This document shows positions 8,797 through 17,970 of a stretch of 64,000 nt of DNA, one piece after another. The notes under the pieces were generated by a model. The model saw only the letters and a list, made by a program, of their open reading frames with translations, searched no databases and was not told where the DNA came from. Positions within the stretch are counted from its first letter, which is position 1. Each line of letters starts with the position of its first letter. The position numbers were made by a program, and so were the translations under genes. The DNA is taken from NCBI GenBank assembly GCA_045430345.1, contig JAILXT010000005.1, positions 310,001 to 374,000 on the forward strand, in the 5' to 3' direction. The stretch is from Agarilytica sp045430345 (lineage in GTDB: Bacteria; Pseudomonadota; Gammaproteobacteria; Pseudomonadales; Cellvibrionaceae).

Positions 8797-9624
8797 TTAA
8801 GAACCTCGATTTAGGGCCTGCACCGCGAACTTCTTATTATTGACCGGGGTCGAATAATCCACGTTTTTAAACTCAAAACGAGAATGATGACCTGTAATAT
8901 GATTTTTCACTTCCATTACCTGTCGCGTCCACACGCCTTCAATCTTGACAATCTCAGCGGCTGTGTAAGTTTTTAATGATTTTCCTTTTTTATCCCAATA
9001 ATCTATTTTTAAAATTACCCAATTAGATTTATCTACCCATATCGACAACTTTCCATAGCCCAATTCCTTGGCAATCTTTTCATTTTTGGGAACAGCCGAT
9101 AAACGATAGCTGGCAACGCCGTCCAATACATCTTCACCGAGTAACGAAAAATTGTAATCTCGCTTATCCACCTTGCCCGACTGTTTAATATCTTCATAGG
9201 TGAAATCCGTCCCCAGAAAGTAATCGCCACGATCCGATGCGGAAATTCTCCTCACCTTTCGCAAAGCCGGCAAATATAGCCACTGATCATCGTCCGTTTC
9301 TACTGATGGGTAATCATAGGTAAGAAACCCTGTTCCCTTTACGTTATTGGGGGATGTATAAAATAATACCGTTCGTTTTTCCTCACCGAAATACTTTCGG
9401 TAATTGATCGTTTCCCGCTCGCGCACTTTACCGCGCTTATCCACCATTTTCATAAATAACTTACTGGTCGCATGCAAACCTTCTGGGACGGCTTCAACAT
9501 TATCGATAATTTTATTCGCGGTGATCAGCTCATCGGCTTGAGCCCTTAATGACGCACAGATAAAAAACAGCAACACCACTAAAACCGCATACGGATTAAC
9601 GTTGTTAAATTCAATTTTCTGCAT
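8797..9624 (-). CDS. LolA-like outer membrane lipoprotein-sorting family protein
   Basis: Chosen start is the ATG at 9624 with GAG about 12 bases upstream; an in-frame GTG at 9639 is the alternative. The protein has a signal peptide (cleavage near AQA-DE, about residue 30) and then a LolA/LolB-like half-barrel with hallmark segments: YFGEEKRTVLFYTSPNNVKGTGFLTYDY, WLYLPALRKVRRI, DYFLGTDFTYEDI. The family (PF17131-type) usually pairs with MMPL/RND pumps and probably ferries lipid or hydrophobic cargo across the periplasm. It is translationally close to the DUF1302-like gene and lies downstream of a MarR gene, with a MarR-like half operator at 9711-9736 in its promoter region. Confidence 0.75.
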   Translation of the reverse strand: MQKIEFNNVNPYAVLVVLLFFICASLRAQADELITANKIIDNVEAVPEGLHATSKLFMKMVDKRGKVRERETINYRKYFGEEKRTVLFYTSPNNVKGTGFLTYDYPSVETDDDQWLYLPALRKVRRISASDRGDYFLGTDFTYEDIKQSGKVDKRDYNFSLLGEDVLDGVASYRLSAVPKNEKIAKELGYGKLSIWVDKSNWVILKIDYWDKKGKSLKTYTAAEIVKIEGVWTRQVMEVKNHITGHHSRFEFKNVDYSTPVNNKKFAVQALNRGS

Positions 9625-9710
9625 CTTGTTTACTCTCACACTATTATCTCGTTAACACAGGGGATATTCGGCCTAGGAAACCGTGCTTATACTTAGGTAA
9701 CAATTGCCCT

Positions 9711-9736
9711 TATTAAGATGCATATACATATATTTG
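9711..9736 (-). promoter_or_regulatory. Possible MarR operator (site B) upstream of LolA-like/DUF1302 genes
   Basis: Read on the minus strand: CAAATATATG, 6-base spacer, then CATCTTAATA. The first half matches 9 of 10 bases of the half-site upstream of marR (CAAATACATG). The second half matches 5 of 10 of CATGTATTTG. It lies about 90-110 bases before the ATG at 9624. Confidence 0.4.
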
Positions 9737-9769
9737 CACACTATTCCGAATAGGCATCGTTTTTCTCTA

Positions 9770-10186
9770 TTAGTCTTTTAGATGAACAAGGCTGCCAGAA
9801 ACGCTCAAGACTTGCGCCATAACATCCTCACCCAAGGTTTTATTCAGCGCTTTTTGTGCCTTTTTCCATTCTACTGTCGCCTGGGTGTACAAGGCTTTTC
9901 CTTCAGGTGTTAACGACACCAAACGTTCACGCTTGTCCTCTCCTGGGCGGGTCTGGATAAAACCATCCCTCAGCAAGGGTTTTAGATTTCGCGTCAGTGT
10001 CGTCTGATCCATTACTAAGACTTCTTGAATCGTTTTTTGATTGCCTTCGCCCATATATTTTAAGGTACGCAAAATCGAATACTGCGATATACGTAGCCCT
10101 AAGTCGGCTAAATACCGGTCGTAGTACTGCGTAAGCACACGATTCGCGCGCCTCAGGTTCATGCTATAACACTCTTCAAATGCCAT
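9770..10186 (-). CDS. MarR-family transcriptional regulator
   Basis: A 138-residue winged-helix protein. The start is fixed by GGAGG five bases before the ATG at 10186. Visible family features: helix-turn-helix region QKTIQEVLVMDQTTLTRNLKPLLRDGFI and the wing RPGEDKRERLVSLTPEGKAL. MarR proteins are dimers that usually repress exporter or detoxification genes and are released by small hydrophobic or phenolic ligands. A perfect 10-bp inverted repeat lies 41 bases upstream of its start, and related sites precede the LolA-like/DUF1302 pair and the isomerase/RND genes. Inference: an autoregulated sensor of a toxic product, controlling export. Confidence 0.85.
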   Translation of the reverse strand: MAFEECYSMNLRRANRVLTQYYDRYLADLGLRISQYSILRTLKYMGEGNQKTIQEVLVMDQTTLTRNLKPLLRDGFIQTRPGEDKRERLVSLTPEGKALYTQATVEWKKAQKALNKTLGEDVMAQVLSVSGSLVHLKD

Positions 10187-10226
10187 GGGTGCCTCCACTT
10201 ATGCCCAAAAATCTTAGCGCTTAAAC

Positions 10227-10252
10227 CAAATACATGCAAACACATGTATTTG
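10227..10252. promoter_or_regulatory. MarR-type operator (site A), perfect inverted repeat
   Basis: CAAATACATG (10227-10236), spacer of 6 bases, CATGTATTTG (10243-10252): a perfect 10-bp inverted repeat 41 bases upstream of the MarR start codon. Size and spacing are typical of MarR-family binding sites, and the position suits autorepression. Confidence 0.65.
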
Positions 10253-10365
10253 TGCTTTTCCGAGCAAGGCGGCTAGAAAAGGCATCGCCGACCTAGGCCA
10301 ACGATGCGGATTGATGCTAAACCCTTATTTTCCATTGGCACTAAGCAGCTTTAGCTTTCCTTTCG

Positions 10366-13194
10366 TTAGTACCTTGTGTAAGGCTCCTGAGCATCAAGCA
10401 CACCGTTAAGATTACGATCCACCCCCATTCTCAACCCCGAGCCATGAGGCACGCAGGTGTAAGTCAGCGTGTAGCCATAGCGGTTAAACTTCTGTAACAC
10501 CTCATAACTCACATAGGGGTAATACTGGTTATCCGTCATAAACATATTATCGCCAACATATAGAAAACCATGCCTTGCGCTTTTCGCAATGAGATCACAC
10601 GCACCCTGCTCGGCTTGACTCATAAACAAAGATACACGCTCGTTCGCCTCTTCCGATACAACAGCACCCAAGGTTTCCTGTTGGCCAACCACTGGCTTAA
10701 TATTTGAATCAAAAGCGAGGACATAGGATTCCACTTGACGCCGCAACACATCGCCAGCTTCATCGTTTGTAAACCCCCCTTCATTGCCTGGATCGCCTGG
10801 GAACTGAGATACGCGAAATGAAAAGACGGTATCCCTAATAAATCGAAACACTGTATCGAATGTGCCATCGTGACCGTAACCGAATCCACTAACCTGATCG
10901 CCCATAAATAAGTTTTCACCATTCGGTAAATCCGTAAGGACCCCTTCCGCCGGAGCGATTCCGAACATACCCACCTTTTGATAAAGATTCCTAAGATGGG
11001 GAATTTTCACTACTTGGGGTACGACAACATCGTTAGAGTAACGGCCATTCGTGCCATAAAAACCTGGATGAGCCACGTCGTACTCTTTGTTACCATCAGA
11101 ATTTAACGTATGGCATCCCTCGCAATTAAAGAACGCATCTGACTTTGGCCCAAAGAAAAACGCCCTGCCAGTGTTCTGATCTTCGGTTAGCGTGTTGTCC
11201 AAATTACGAATAGGGTTAGGCGGATATTTTAACTCCAGGGAAAACTCGGCAAATAGTGTCATCGCGGCCTCGTCCGGCGGGGTATTCAATCCCATAACGT
11301 CTACAAACGCTTCGTCAAATTGTTTGAACGCAGCAAGCTCATTAAAGTTACCCGAATCGGGCTGGGCCGTAGGTTCAAAATTCCCCGCCGTTCTATCCCC
11401 GCGCCAATGCATCGGGCCATGATTAGCAATGCCCCGTAAACTCTGTGTCACCATCGGGCCTTTCAGGGCTCTAAAATCAGCGGTACCATTTTCCCCCAAG
11501 CGAAAATCCAAGATCACCGGACCGGGATTAATGACCGTGGTTGAATCCGGATTACCCAAGTCCCACGCTAAGCCATCCATATCGCCAAAGATATGACAAC
11601 TCGCACACGCGCTTTCACCATGCCCAGAGGTCGTTAATGCGTCATAAAGCATCTTGCGGCCTTCCACGACGACCTCGGACTCTGGGTTATATAAAGGATA
11701 GGTATGCAATGTTTGCTTTGTGGTTAAATCAACGGTGGCGATCGCGTTATTAAAACGCGTCATCACAAACAGCAGGTTACGCTGCTCATCGAGTAACATC
11801 CCCGCCGGCCCACCACCGGATAGTACAATCTGATTTTCTAAACGTGAATCAACCTCACCATTATCCAGTTTCGCCGTATCGTAAACGCCAATTTTGTTGG
11901 ATCCGTACGCTGCAACATATAGGGTTTTACCGTCCTTAGAAACAACGAGATCACCCGGCAATGCCAAACTGCGGACACTTTCCGCATTGGGGACATCATC
12001 ACAACACACATCAAAATCAATATGAGGGTTTAACGGCCGAGGCATTACCTCCCCGCCCGGCGTTAATACCGTGATGCGATTCTCAACAAATTTACCGCGA
12101 ATACTATGGCCTGAAAAGTTACCAGGGCCGGAGAAGCGTTTATGATTAAACGATTCAATGTTCGATACATAAACATTCCCATTGGCGGGATTCGTTGCCA
12201 TACCAAATAAAATCGTTCCGACGCCAGCGTAAAAACCCTCGTCACCCGAAACAAGTTTTGGGACTTGCGCTGACGCATCAATCACAAACACGTCTTTGTC
12301 AGGCAAATTGAGTTTGACGTGTTCACTCCAGTCTCGACCGACATCATCAAGCCATTTATCACCCGTCAATTTAACGATGAGCGACGTGCCCGGCTGTGGA
12401 ACACCGGCATAATCGGTTAATGGGGCAGGGTTGCCACCGTGCTCTGCGACAACAGAATGGGGAATGATGCTCGTTTGGTTGCCAGTTTTAAATCCCGCAG
12501 CGTATACATACTTCCCATCAGGGGAAACAGTCAAAGCACGCGGGGTATTGGTAAATAAATTAACAATGGATATCAGCGAGGCCGAGGCCTCTCGCCGAAC
12601 TTTAGTCGCATCAAATACCCACACATCGGCTCGCCCCACACTTGGCGCCGTCAGCGAGTCATTAAAATCGGTATTTTGTCCTCTGTGTGCAGCAGTCACA
12701 AACGCACGACGCTTACCTTTACCCGCAAATACAACATCACTGGGTTCATCACCAACTTGCAGGGTCGCAATGACATCTAAAGTATAGGGGCGTAGATCAA
12801 TGACAGAAATACTGTCAGATAAATGATTAACAACCCATGCTTCCTTATTGTTTCTTACCTTAATCGAAATGGGTTCCAAACCGACAGGAATAGATTTAAC
12901 AAATTTTAGCTTCCCTGTTTTTTTTACTTTAAACACTTCGACCTTGGCATCTGGCGTATTCACTGCGAGTAAGAGCCGTTGACTCGACACGTACGCCAAA
13001 GGTTTCACTTGTCCGCTTTCGAATAAGGTGTATTTTGAAGATCCGTACAAATCGTCCGTCATAATCGGGGATTGCCCCCACGAATTAGCCGTTACAGCAG
13101 CAATTGAGACGCCAAGCGTCATGACTATCCTCCTAAATACCGGAATGGCATACAAGCCACAACACAACCGCCGAACCAACAATCTACACTTCAT
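10366..13194 (-). CDS. Secreted beta-propeller / di-heme cytochrome c (MauG/CcpA-like) protein
   Basis: A large (about 940 aa) exported protein. The N-terminal half carries YVTN/YncE-type propeller repeats (SISVIDLRPYTLDVIATLQVGDEPSDVVF, SPDGKYVYAAGF, NKIGVYDTAKL). The C-terminal half has two heme c sites, CASCH (DNA about 11593-11609) and CEGCH (about 11110-11125), in a cytochrome c peroxidase-like layout. Start choice: ATG at 13194 has GGGGAG upstream and gives an n-region with Arg/Lys before the hydrophobic core. ATG at 13122 follows AGGAGG but would lose the basic n-region, so I prefer 13194. It probably acts as a periplasmic oxidoreductase; the substrate is unknown. It is transcribed toward marR. 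Confidence 0.7.
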   Translation of the reverse strand: MKCRLLVRRLCCGLYAIPVFRRIVMTLGVSIAAVTANSWGQSPIMTDDLYGSSKYTLFESGQVKPLAYVSSQRLLLAVNTPDAKVEVFKVKKTGKLKFVKSIPVGLEPISIKVRNNKEAWVVNHLSDSISVIDLRPYTLDVIATLQVGDEPSDVVFAGKGKRRAFVTAAHRGQNTDFNDSLTAPSVGRADVWVFDATKVRREASASLISIVNLFTNTPRALTVSPDGKYVYAAGFKTGNQTSIIPHSVVAEHGGNPAPLTDYAGVPQPGTSLIVKLTGDKWLDDVGRDWSEHVKLNLPDKDVFVIDASAQVPKLVSGDEGFYAGVGTILFGMATNPANGNVYVSNIESFNHKRFSGPGNFSGHSIRGKFVENRITVLTPGGEVMPRPLNPHIDFDVCCDDVPNAESVRSLALPGDLVVSKDGKTLYVAAYGSNKIGVYDTAKLDNGEVDSRLENQIVLSGGGPAGMLLDEQRNLLFVMTRFNNAIATVDLTTKQTLHTYPLYNPESEVVVEGRKMLYDALTTSGHGESACASCHIFGDMDGLAWDLGNPDSTTVINPGPVILDFRLGENGTADFRALKGPMVTQSLRGIANHGPMHWRGDRTAGNFEPTAQPDSGNFNELAAFKQFDEAFVDVMGLNTPPDEAAMTLFAEFSLELKYPPNPIRNLDNTLTEDQNTGRAFFFGPKSDAFFNCEGCHTLNSDGNKEYDVAHPGFYGTNGRYSNDVVVPQVVKIPHLRNLYQKVGMFGIAPAEGVLTDLPNGENLFMGDQVSGFGYGHDGTFDTVFRFIRDTVFSFRVSQFPGDPGNEGGFTNDEAGDVLRRQVESYVLAFDSNIKPVVGQQETLGAVVSEEANERVSLFMSQAEQGACDLIAKSARHGFLYVGDNMFMTDNQYYPYVSYEVLQKFNRYGYTLTYTCVPHGSGLRMGVDRNLNGVLDAQEPYTRY

Positions 13195-13929
13195 AAACAA
13201 CTCCCCAAGCCCTATGACATAAAAACCAACAAAAACACGTCTCTTACAGCTAACCAACAACTACCAACCAAGAGCCATAAAAACGCAAAAAACTAATTAA
13301 CATATTTATTTGTTTAAACTACATACTCGTACTATATTTTTCTACACCACCTTAAAAAAAACCGACTTAACCCCCTATTTTAGAAACGTGAAAATATTTT
13401 TATATAGTACAAATTACAATAATTAACAGACTTATGAAATAACCTATAACCACCAATTAACAATGACTGCGCAATCGTTAAAAAACCTACCACACCGTCA
13501 CCAAACCCCTCCTTCCCCAAAAAAAACCATCAACAACCACTCAACATCATTTTGTAAACACAAAAAAAACGCACAAATAAAAACAAAAACAAACACGACA
13601 AATCCGCAGACACGAACGACAACCCTCATCACAAAATAGTTTTCCACACCTATTTTTTGGAAAAATTATCACTCCAAAAAAATCAAAATTATAGGCATCA
13701 TTTTTTATACAAAATTTCATATGGTAATATTTTGTAAAAAACAGACTGCGAAAACTATTACGCCACTGCCGGAATTATCATTTCTTCCCAACCATTAATA
13801 GAACATCGTAACCAATAAAGTGTGTGACGGCATAAAACGTGAGGCGCCATACGAATAACGCTGCATTTATCAATAAAAACAAATCTTCCGACAGTTAACA
13901 CCTTACCCACCAAGATATACGAGTTAGTT
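13195..13929. other. Long G-depleted intergenic region upstream of the polyyne operon
   Basis: 735 bases with no credible gene. From about 13440 to 13640 the plus strand is rich in A and C and nearly devoid of G: between 13501 and 13560 there are 23 C and 1 G. This composition is typical of rut-like segments used by Rho and of unstructured RNA leaders. Beyond about 13640 it becomes AT-rich and holds an inverted repeat (13710-13734). The ribosome binding site before the ATG at 13930 is weak. Confidence 0.5.
13710..13734. promoter_or_regulatory. AT-rich inverted repeat upstream of the acyl-AMP ligase gene
   Basis: CAAAAT (13710-13715) and ATTTTG (13729-13734) are perfect arms; the intervening bases extend the symmetry with CATATG near the centre. 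It lies about 195 bases before the operon's first start codon and could be an operator. It does not match the MarR-like sites in spacing. Confidence 0.3.
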
Positions 13930-15714
13930 ATGAGTATTGAAACGATAAAAATTGACAGGCCGACAACCGATAAGGAATTCCCCGGAGAATCAGGGCCAAA
14001 TTTCGGACTTCAAACAATTACTGACATCATCGAATACCGCTATAGAACAGAGCCAGAGAAAGAAGCCTTCACCTATCTTTTAGATGGAGAGAAAGAAGCG
14101 ATTAGATGGCGCTATAAAGACTTAAAAAACGGCATCGCCCTCGTTGGCCACAAACTTTCTCAGCAAGATGTGAAAAAAAAACGCGTATTATTATTGTTCG
14201 AGCCAGGACTGGCATTTATTACTGCATACCTTGCGACAATATCCAGTGGCGCAATTGCGGTGCCATGCCACCCCCCAATGGGCAAAAGCCAGGTAAAGCG
14301 ATTATGGGACATGATTGAGAGTTGTGAACCTACCGCCATCCTTCATAGCAGCTTAATTCGAAGTACCAACGCGCAATTCAATCGTATTACTGAACTTGCT
14401 ATTGAACGCGACATTCACTTAATTGACGTTGATATTCCCGCAGTACCCATCGAAATCGAATGGAAGCATCCTGAAATAGATAAACACGACATTGCGATGC
14501 TTCAATACACGTCCGCATCAACAGGAGACCCAAAAGGCGTTGTCGTTTCGCAAGAAAATCTTGTGAAAAACTGTGAAGAAATATATCACTGGTTAGGACC
14601 CGATGCCGCTAGGCGCGGATGCATATGGCTACCACCCTACCATGACATGGGATTACTCGGCGGCATCATGCAACCCCTGTACGCGGGATTTCCGCTTTAT
14701 TTTATGTCGCCTATGCATTTTATTCAGCGTCCGCTTCGCTGGCTGAAAGCGCTGTCCGATCACAAACTGAGTTTAACGGGTGCCCCTAATTTCGCATTTC
14801 AACTGTGTGCCGATGCCGTTGAGTTGGATGAGATCAAGAATTCAAATATAGATCTGTCCTGCGTTAAAGATATTTTTTGTGGGTCTGAACCCATTAATCC
14901 TGACACGATGAACGCATTTCATCACAAATATGCCAAATTCGGTCTTAATAAATCAACAATTAACCCCTGCTACGGATTGGCTGAAATTACCCTTTTCGCT
15001 TCAGGCAGGCCTAAAGGCACAGTCTTTAAAACACACACATTTGATCAAGAAAAACTGGACGCAGGGCTCGCGGAAAAATCACAAAATGGTCTTTCAATCG
15101 TGAGTTGCGGTTTACCCGCCAGCCAACACGATATCAAAATCGTCAATCCAGAAACAAAAACACCCTGCCCCAATAAAGCCATCGGCGAGATATGGTTAGC
15201 AGGCCCCAGTGTTACGCATGGATATTGGGGAAACGAAAAACTCACCGACTTTTCGTTTAATAACACGTTACCGGGGAACACACATCAATATTACCGAACT
15301 GGCGACCTTGGTTTTATATACGACGAGGAACTGTTTGTTAATGGGCGTCGCAAAGAGCTGATCATTATTCGCGGAAGAAATCTTTACCCGCAAGATATCG
15401 AACGATGTGCGCTGAGGTCAACGCCTCACTTGGAGCAAGCGGGGGCCGCCGCCTTTTCCGTTCGCCATACAGACACCGAGTCATTAGTGGTGGTGATCGA
15501 ATTAAAACTCCGCGCTAAGAATGACTATGTGGACGAAATCACGCGATGTGTGACCGCCGCCGTTCGAAACGAATTCAACATCACACCCCACGAAGTCTAC
15601 GTCGGTCCGAGAGGGACAGTCCCCCGAACAACAAGCGGAAAAATCCAGCGCACCGCCACGAAAAAAGCTTATGAGAACAACGAACTTAGAGCGTTTAAGC
15701 GAGCAAAATCATGA
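13930..15714 (+). CDS. Fatty acyl-AMP ligase (FAAL), polyyne-type starter enzyme
   Basis: A 594-residue class I adenylate-forming enzyme. The A3 phosphate-binding motif YTSASTGDPKG lies at residues 193-203, and the FAAL signature LPPYHDMGLLGG at about 234-245. The C-terminal domain contains YRTGDLG, NGRRKELIIIRGRNLYPQDIE and the catalytic-Lys motif TTSGKIQR. FAALs activate a free fatty acid with ATP and hand it to an ACP instead of CoA. In known polyyne clusters (caryoynencin, collimomycin, cepacin, protegencin) such a ligase heads the same gene order seen here. The ATG at 13930 is the first gene of a tight operon, and the stop overlaps the next start (ATGA at 15711-15714). Confidence 0.9.
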   Translation: MSIETIKIDRPTTDKEFPGESGPNFGLQTITDIIEYRYRTEPEKEAFTYLLDGEKEAIRWRYKDLKNGIALVGHKLSQQDVKKKRVLLLFEPGLAFITAYLATISSGAIAVPCHPPMGKSQVKRLWDMIESCEPTAILHSSLIRSTNAQFNRITELAIERDIHLIDVDIPAVPIEIEWKHPEIDKHDIAMLQYTSASTGDPKGVVVSQENLVKNCEEIYHWLGPDAARRGCIWLPPYHDMGLLGGIMQPLYAGFPLYFMSPMHFIQRPLRWLKALSDHKLSLTGAPNFAFQLCADAVELDEIKNSNIDLSCVKDIFCGSEPINPDTMNAFHHKYAKFGLNKSTINPCYGLAEITLFASGRPKGTVFKTHTFDQEKLDAGLAEKSQNGLSIVSCGLPASQHDIKIVNPETKTPCPNKAIGEIWLAGPSVTHGYWGNEKLTDFSFNNTLPGNTHQYYRTGDLGFIYDEELFVNGRRKELIIIRGRNLYPQDIERCALRSTPHLEQAGAAAFSVRHTDTESLVVVIELKLRAKNDYVDEITRCVTAAVRNEFNITPHEVYVGPRGTVPRTTSGKIQRTATKKAYENNELRAFKRAKS

Positions 15715-16661
15715 CGCAATCCAGTATGACTGACAACCTATCCGCGAATGTCGATGTTCGCCCAGCCGCCAATCGCAATATTACACGTAACTTTGCGATT
15801 GCCACTGTAGGGATTACCTCGATCGGCGCATTAATCGCCGCCCTACAAATTTACAACAGTGATGTGGGAACGATGGAACTGGTGCTTCTTGCCGTATTTT
15901 ATATACCGACAGCGCTCGGTATCGAAGCCGGGTTCCATCGATATTTTTCCCACAATGCATTTCGTGGCGGATTATTCATTACCTGGATGCTCGGCATATG
16001 GGGGTCGATGGCCGCACAAGGGCCCGTGTTGTTCTGGGCATCCACCCATCGTAAACATCATAGCGCGACCGATCTTCCTGACGATCCTCACTCACCACAC
16101 ATCCACGGCAATTCATTTAGTGAACGCGTTAAGGGATTTGCTTGGTCGCACATGGGATGGCTATTCGGAAAGAACATGGTGAGCTGGGCCAAGTACGCAC
16201 CGGACCTATTAAGAAAACGAGAAATTATTTCAATTAATCAATCTTACTTTATTTGGGTATTACTCGGCCTATTTCTACCCACCTGTATCGGCGGCCTTTA
16301 CACCCTAAGCTGGGAAGGTGCCTTCAATGGATTTATTTGGGGCGGGCTGTTTAGGATTTTTTTACTCGACCATGTGACCTGGGCGGTCAATTCCCTCGGG
16401 CACACCCTGGGGAAACAACCCCATGGATCCAAAGATAAGAGCCGAAACATCGCCTGGCTGTGTTTACCTTCAGTCGGTGGGTCCTGGCATAACAACCATC
16501 ACGCCTTCCCGATCGGCGCTCGCAACGACCATCAATCTAGATTTCAGATCGATATTTCCGGTCTATTTATCGAATTTTTAGGGGTCATCGGCTTGGTGGA
16601 TAACATTAAACGCTACAACGAAAAAATCAAGGAGGTGAACCATGAACACCCAAGTCATTAA
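15711..16661 (+). CDS. Fatty acid desaturase 1 (SCD/delta-9 type fold)
   Basis: A 316-residue membrane di-iron desaturase. Its three histidine boxes are HRYFSH (76-81), HRKHH (113-117) and HNNHH (260-264), with hydrophobic segments between. It would introduce double or triple bonds into the ACP-bound acyl chain at the inner membrane, using O2 and electrons from rubredoxin or ferredoxin. The start ATG overlaps the FAAL stop by ATGA, and its end overlaps the next desaturase by 20 bases, so translation is coupled. In polyyne clusters two such desaturases lie side by side before the ACP. Confidence 0.9.
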   Translation: MTQSSMTDNLSANVDVRPAANRNITRNFAIATVGITSIGALIAALQIYNSDVGTMELVLLAVFYIPTALGIEAGFHRYFSHNAFRGGLFITWMLGIWGSMAAQGPVLFWASTHRKHHSATDLPDDPHSPHIHGNSFSERVKGFAWSHMGWLFGKNMVSWAKYAPDLLRKREIISINQSYFIWVLLGLFLPTCIGGLYTLSWEGAFNGFIWGGLFRIFLLDHVTWAVNSLGHTLGKQPHGSKDKSRNIAWLCLPSVGGSWHNNHHAFPIGARNDHQSRFQIDISGLFIEFLGVIGLVDNIKRYNEKIKEVNHEHPSH

Positions 16662-17610
16662 CCCCACCAAGGGAGATACACCCCTTGAACCCGGCCCGAT
16701 ACCTTCTGACAAAGTGCCCGGCATTACGCACCTCGATGGAAAGGCCGCACAACTTCAAACCATTTTTGCGTCGGGTGTTTTATTTATTCCGCTTATCGGC
16801 AGTATTGAAGCCGCGCGCCTCATATACGCATTCCCCATACCGAACTGGGCGTGGGTACTTTTCGCCGTCATGTATTTTGTGCATATGTTCGGCGTCACGG
16901 CGGGTTTACATCGATTGGCTTCTCACAATGGTTACGAAACCAGTCGCTTTATGAAAGCCCTCCTCACCATCATGGGGTCCACCGCTGCGCAAGGCCCATT
17001 ACTGTATTGGGTCGCCACGCATCGACGCCATCATATCTATAGCGATAGCGACGGCGATCCGCATTCCCCCAACCTACATAAAAATAAATGGATCGGCCTG
17101 TGGTATAGCCATATGCCTTGGATGTTATCCAAGCATGTATCTGCGTGGAATCATTACGCTAACGATATTTTACGTGACCGTGTCTATTTTTACGTGCATA
17201 GAACATATCTCTTATGGGTGTTTTTGGGCCTTGCCATACCGGCCGTTATTGGGGGGCTTCTGGGAAGGGATTTACAAAGTGCGTGGATTGGTTTCATTTT
17301 TGGCGGTCTCGCTCGTATGTTCTTTGCGAATCAATCCGCGTGGATGGTTGGATCGATATCCCATCGCTACGGTAGTCGCCGTTTCAAAACGAACGACCAA
17401 AGCAAAAATAATTGGTTAGTCGGCATACTCGCGTTTGGCGAGGGCCTTCAAAATAATCATCATGCCTTCCCTATCAATTATCGCCACTCGATTTATTGGT
17501 ATGAGCCAGACCTAACCGGTTGGGTACTCGCCATTATGGGAAAACTGGGACTGGTGTGGGGGCTTAAGTTCCCAACTAAAAATCGTATCGAAAAACTTTT
17601 AATTAAATGA
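16642..17610 (+). CDS. Fatty acid desaturase 2 (SCD/delta-9 type fold)
   Basis: A 322-residue paralogue of desaturase 1 with boxes HRLASH (90-95), HRRHH (127-131) and QNNHH (270-274). The third box carries Gln where desaturase 1 has His. Whether this variation is usual for this subfamily I cannot tell; the other metal ligands are kept. AAGGAGGTGAACC just before the ATG at 16642 is a near-perfect ribosome binding site inside the end of the preceding gene. Together with desaturase 1 it probably performs successive unsaturations of the same ACP-bound chain. Confidence 0.9.
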   Translation: MNTQVINPTKGDTPLEPGPIPSDKVPGITHLDGKAAQLQTIFASGVLFIPLIGSIEAARLIYAFPIPNWAWVLFAVMYFVHMFGVTAGLHRLASHNGYETSRFMKALLTIMGSTAAQGPLLYWVATHRRHHIYSDSDGDPHSPNLHKNKWIGLWYSHMPWMLSKHVSAWNHYANDILRDRVYFYVHRTYLLWVFLGLAIPAVIGGLLGRDLQSAWIGFIFGGLARMFFANQSAWMVGSISHRYGSRRFKTNDQSKNNWLVGILAFGEGLQNNHHAFPINYRHSIYWYEPDLTGWVLAIMGKLGLVWGLKFPTKNRIEKLLIK

Positions 17611-17640
17611 TCGCGAATTCGCGACTTGAGGGGAACAACC

Positions 17641-17946
17641 ATGGGTATTCTAAGCGCCATCAAAAAACCATTTTCTGATTCACAATCGACCATCATAGAT
17701 GGCAACAACGAGATTGCGGTGAAAGAGTGGCTGGCACAACGTATGGCCAAACAATTGAAAATCAGTAAAGAAACCATTGAGACAGATAAGCCGTTTGAGG
17801 ATTACGGCCTGGATTCATTGTTCGCGGTACAAGTTACCGGGGAACTGGAAAAAGTAGTCGAACTAAGACTCTCACCCGCATTGCTATTCGAAAACACCTG
17901 TATCGACGATGTCGCAAAAGTGATATCCACGTCAGCTGCGGCCTAA
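17641..17946 (+). CDS. Stand-alone acyl carrier protein of the polyyne operon
   Basis: A 101-residue protein; ATG at 17641 is preceded by GAGGGGAA, so the upstream in-frame TTG is not the start. The phosphopantetheine attachment serine sits in DYGLDSLFAVQV (about residue 60). The C-terminal half is a typical four-helix ACP (LLFENTCIDDVAKVI). It should carry the acyl chain from FAAL through the desaturases. Its place between desaturases 2 and 3 is the conserved polyyne arrangement. No phosphopantetheinyl transferase is encoded in the window, so activation must come from elsewhere in the genome. Confidence 0.9.
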   Translation: MGILSAIKKPFSDSQSTIIDGNNEIAVKEWLAQRMAKQLKISKETIETDKPFEDYGLDSLFAVQVTGELEKVVELRLSPALLFENTCIDDVAKVISTSAAA

Positions 17947-17970
17947 CACGCTTACACAAGGGGCAAAAAT

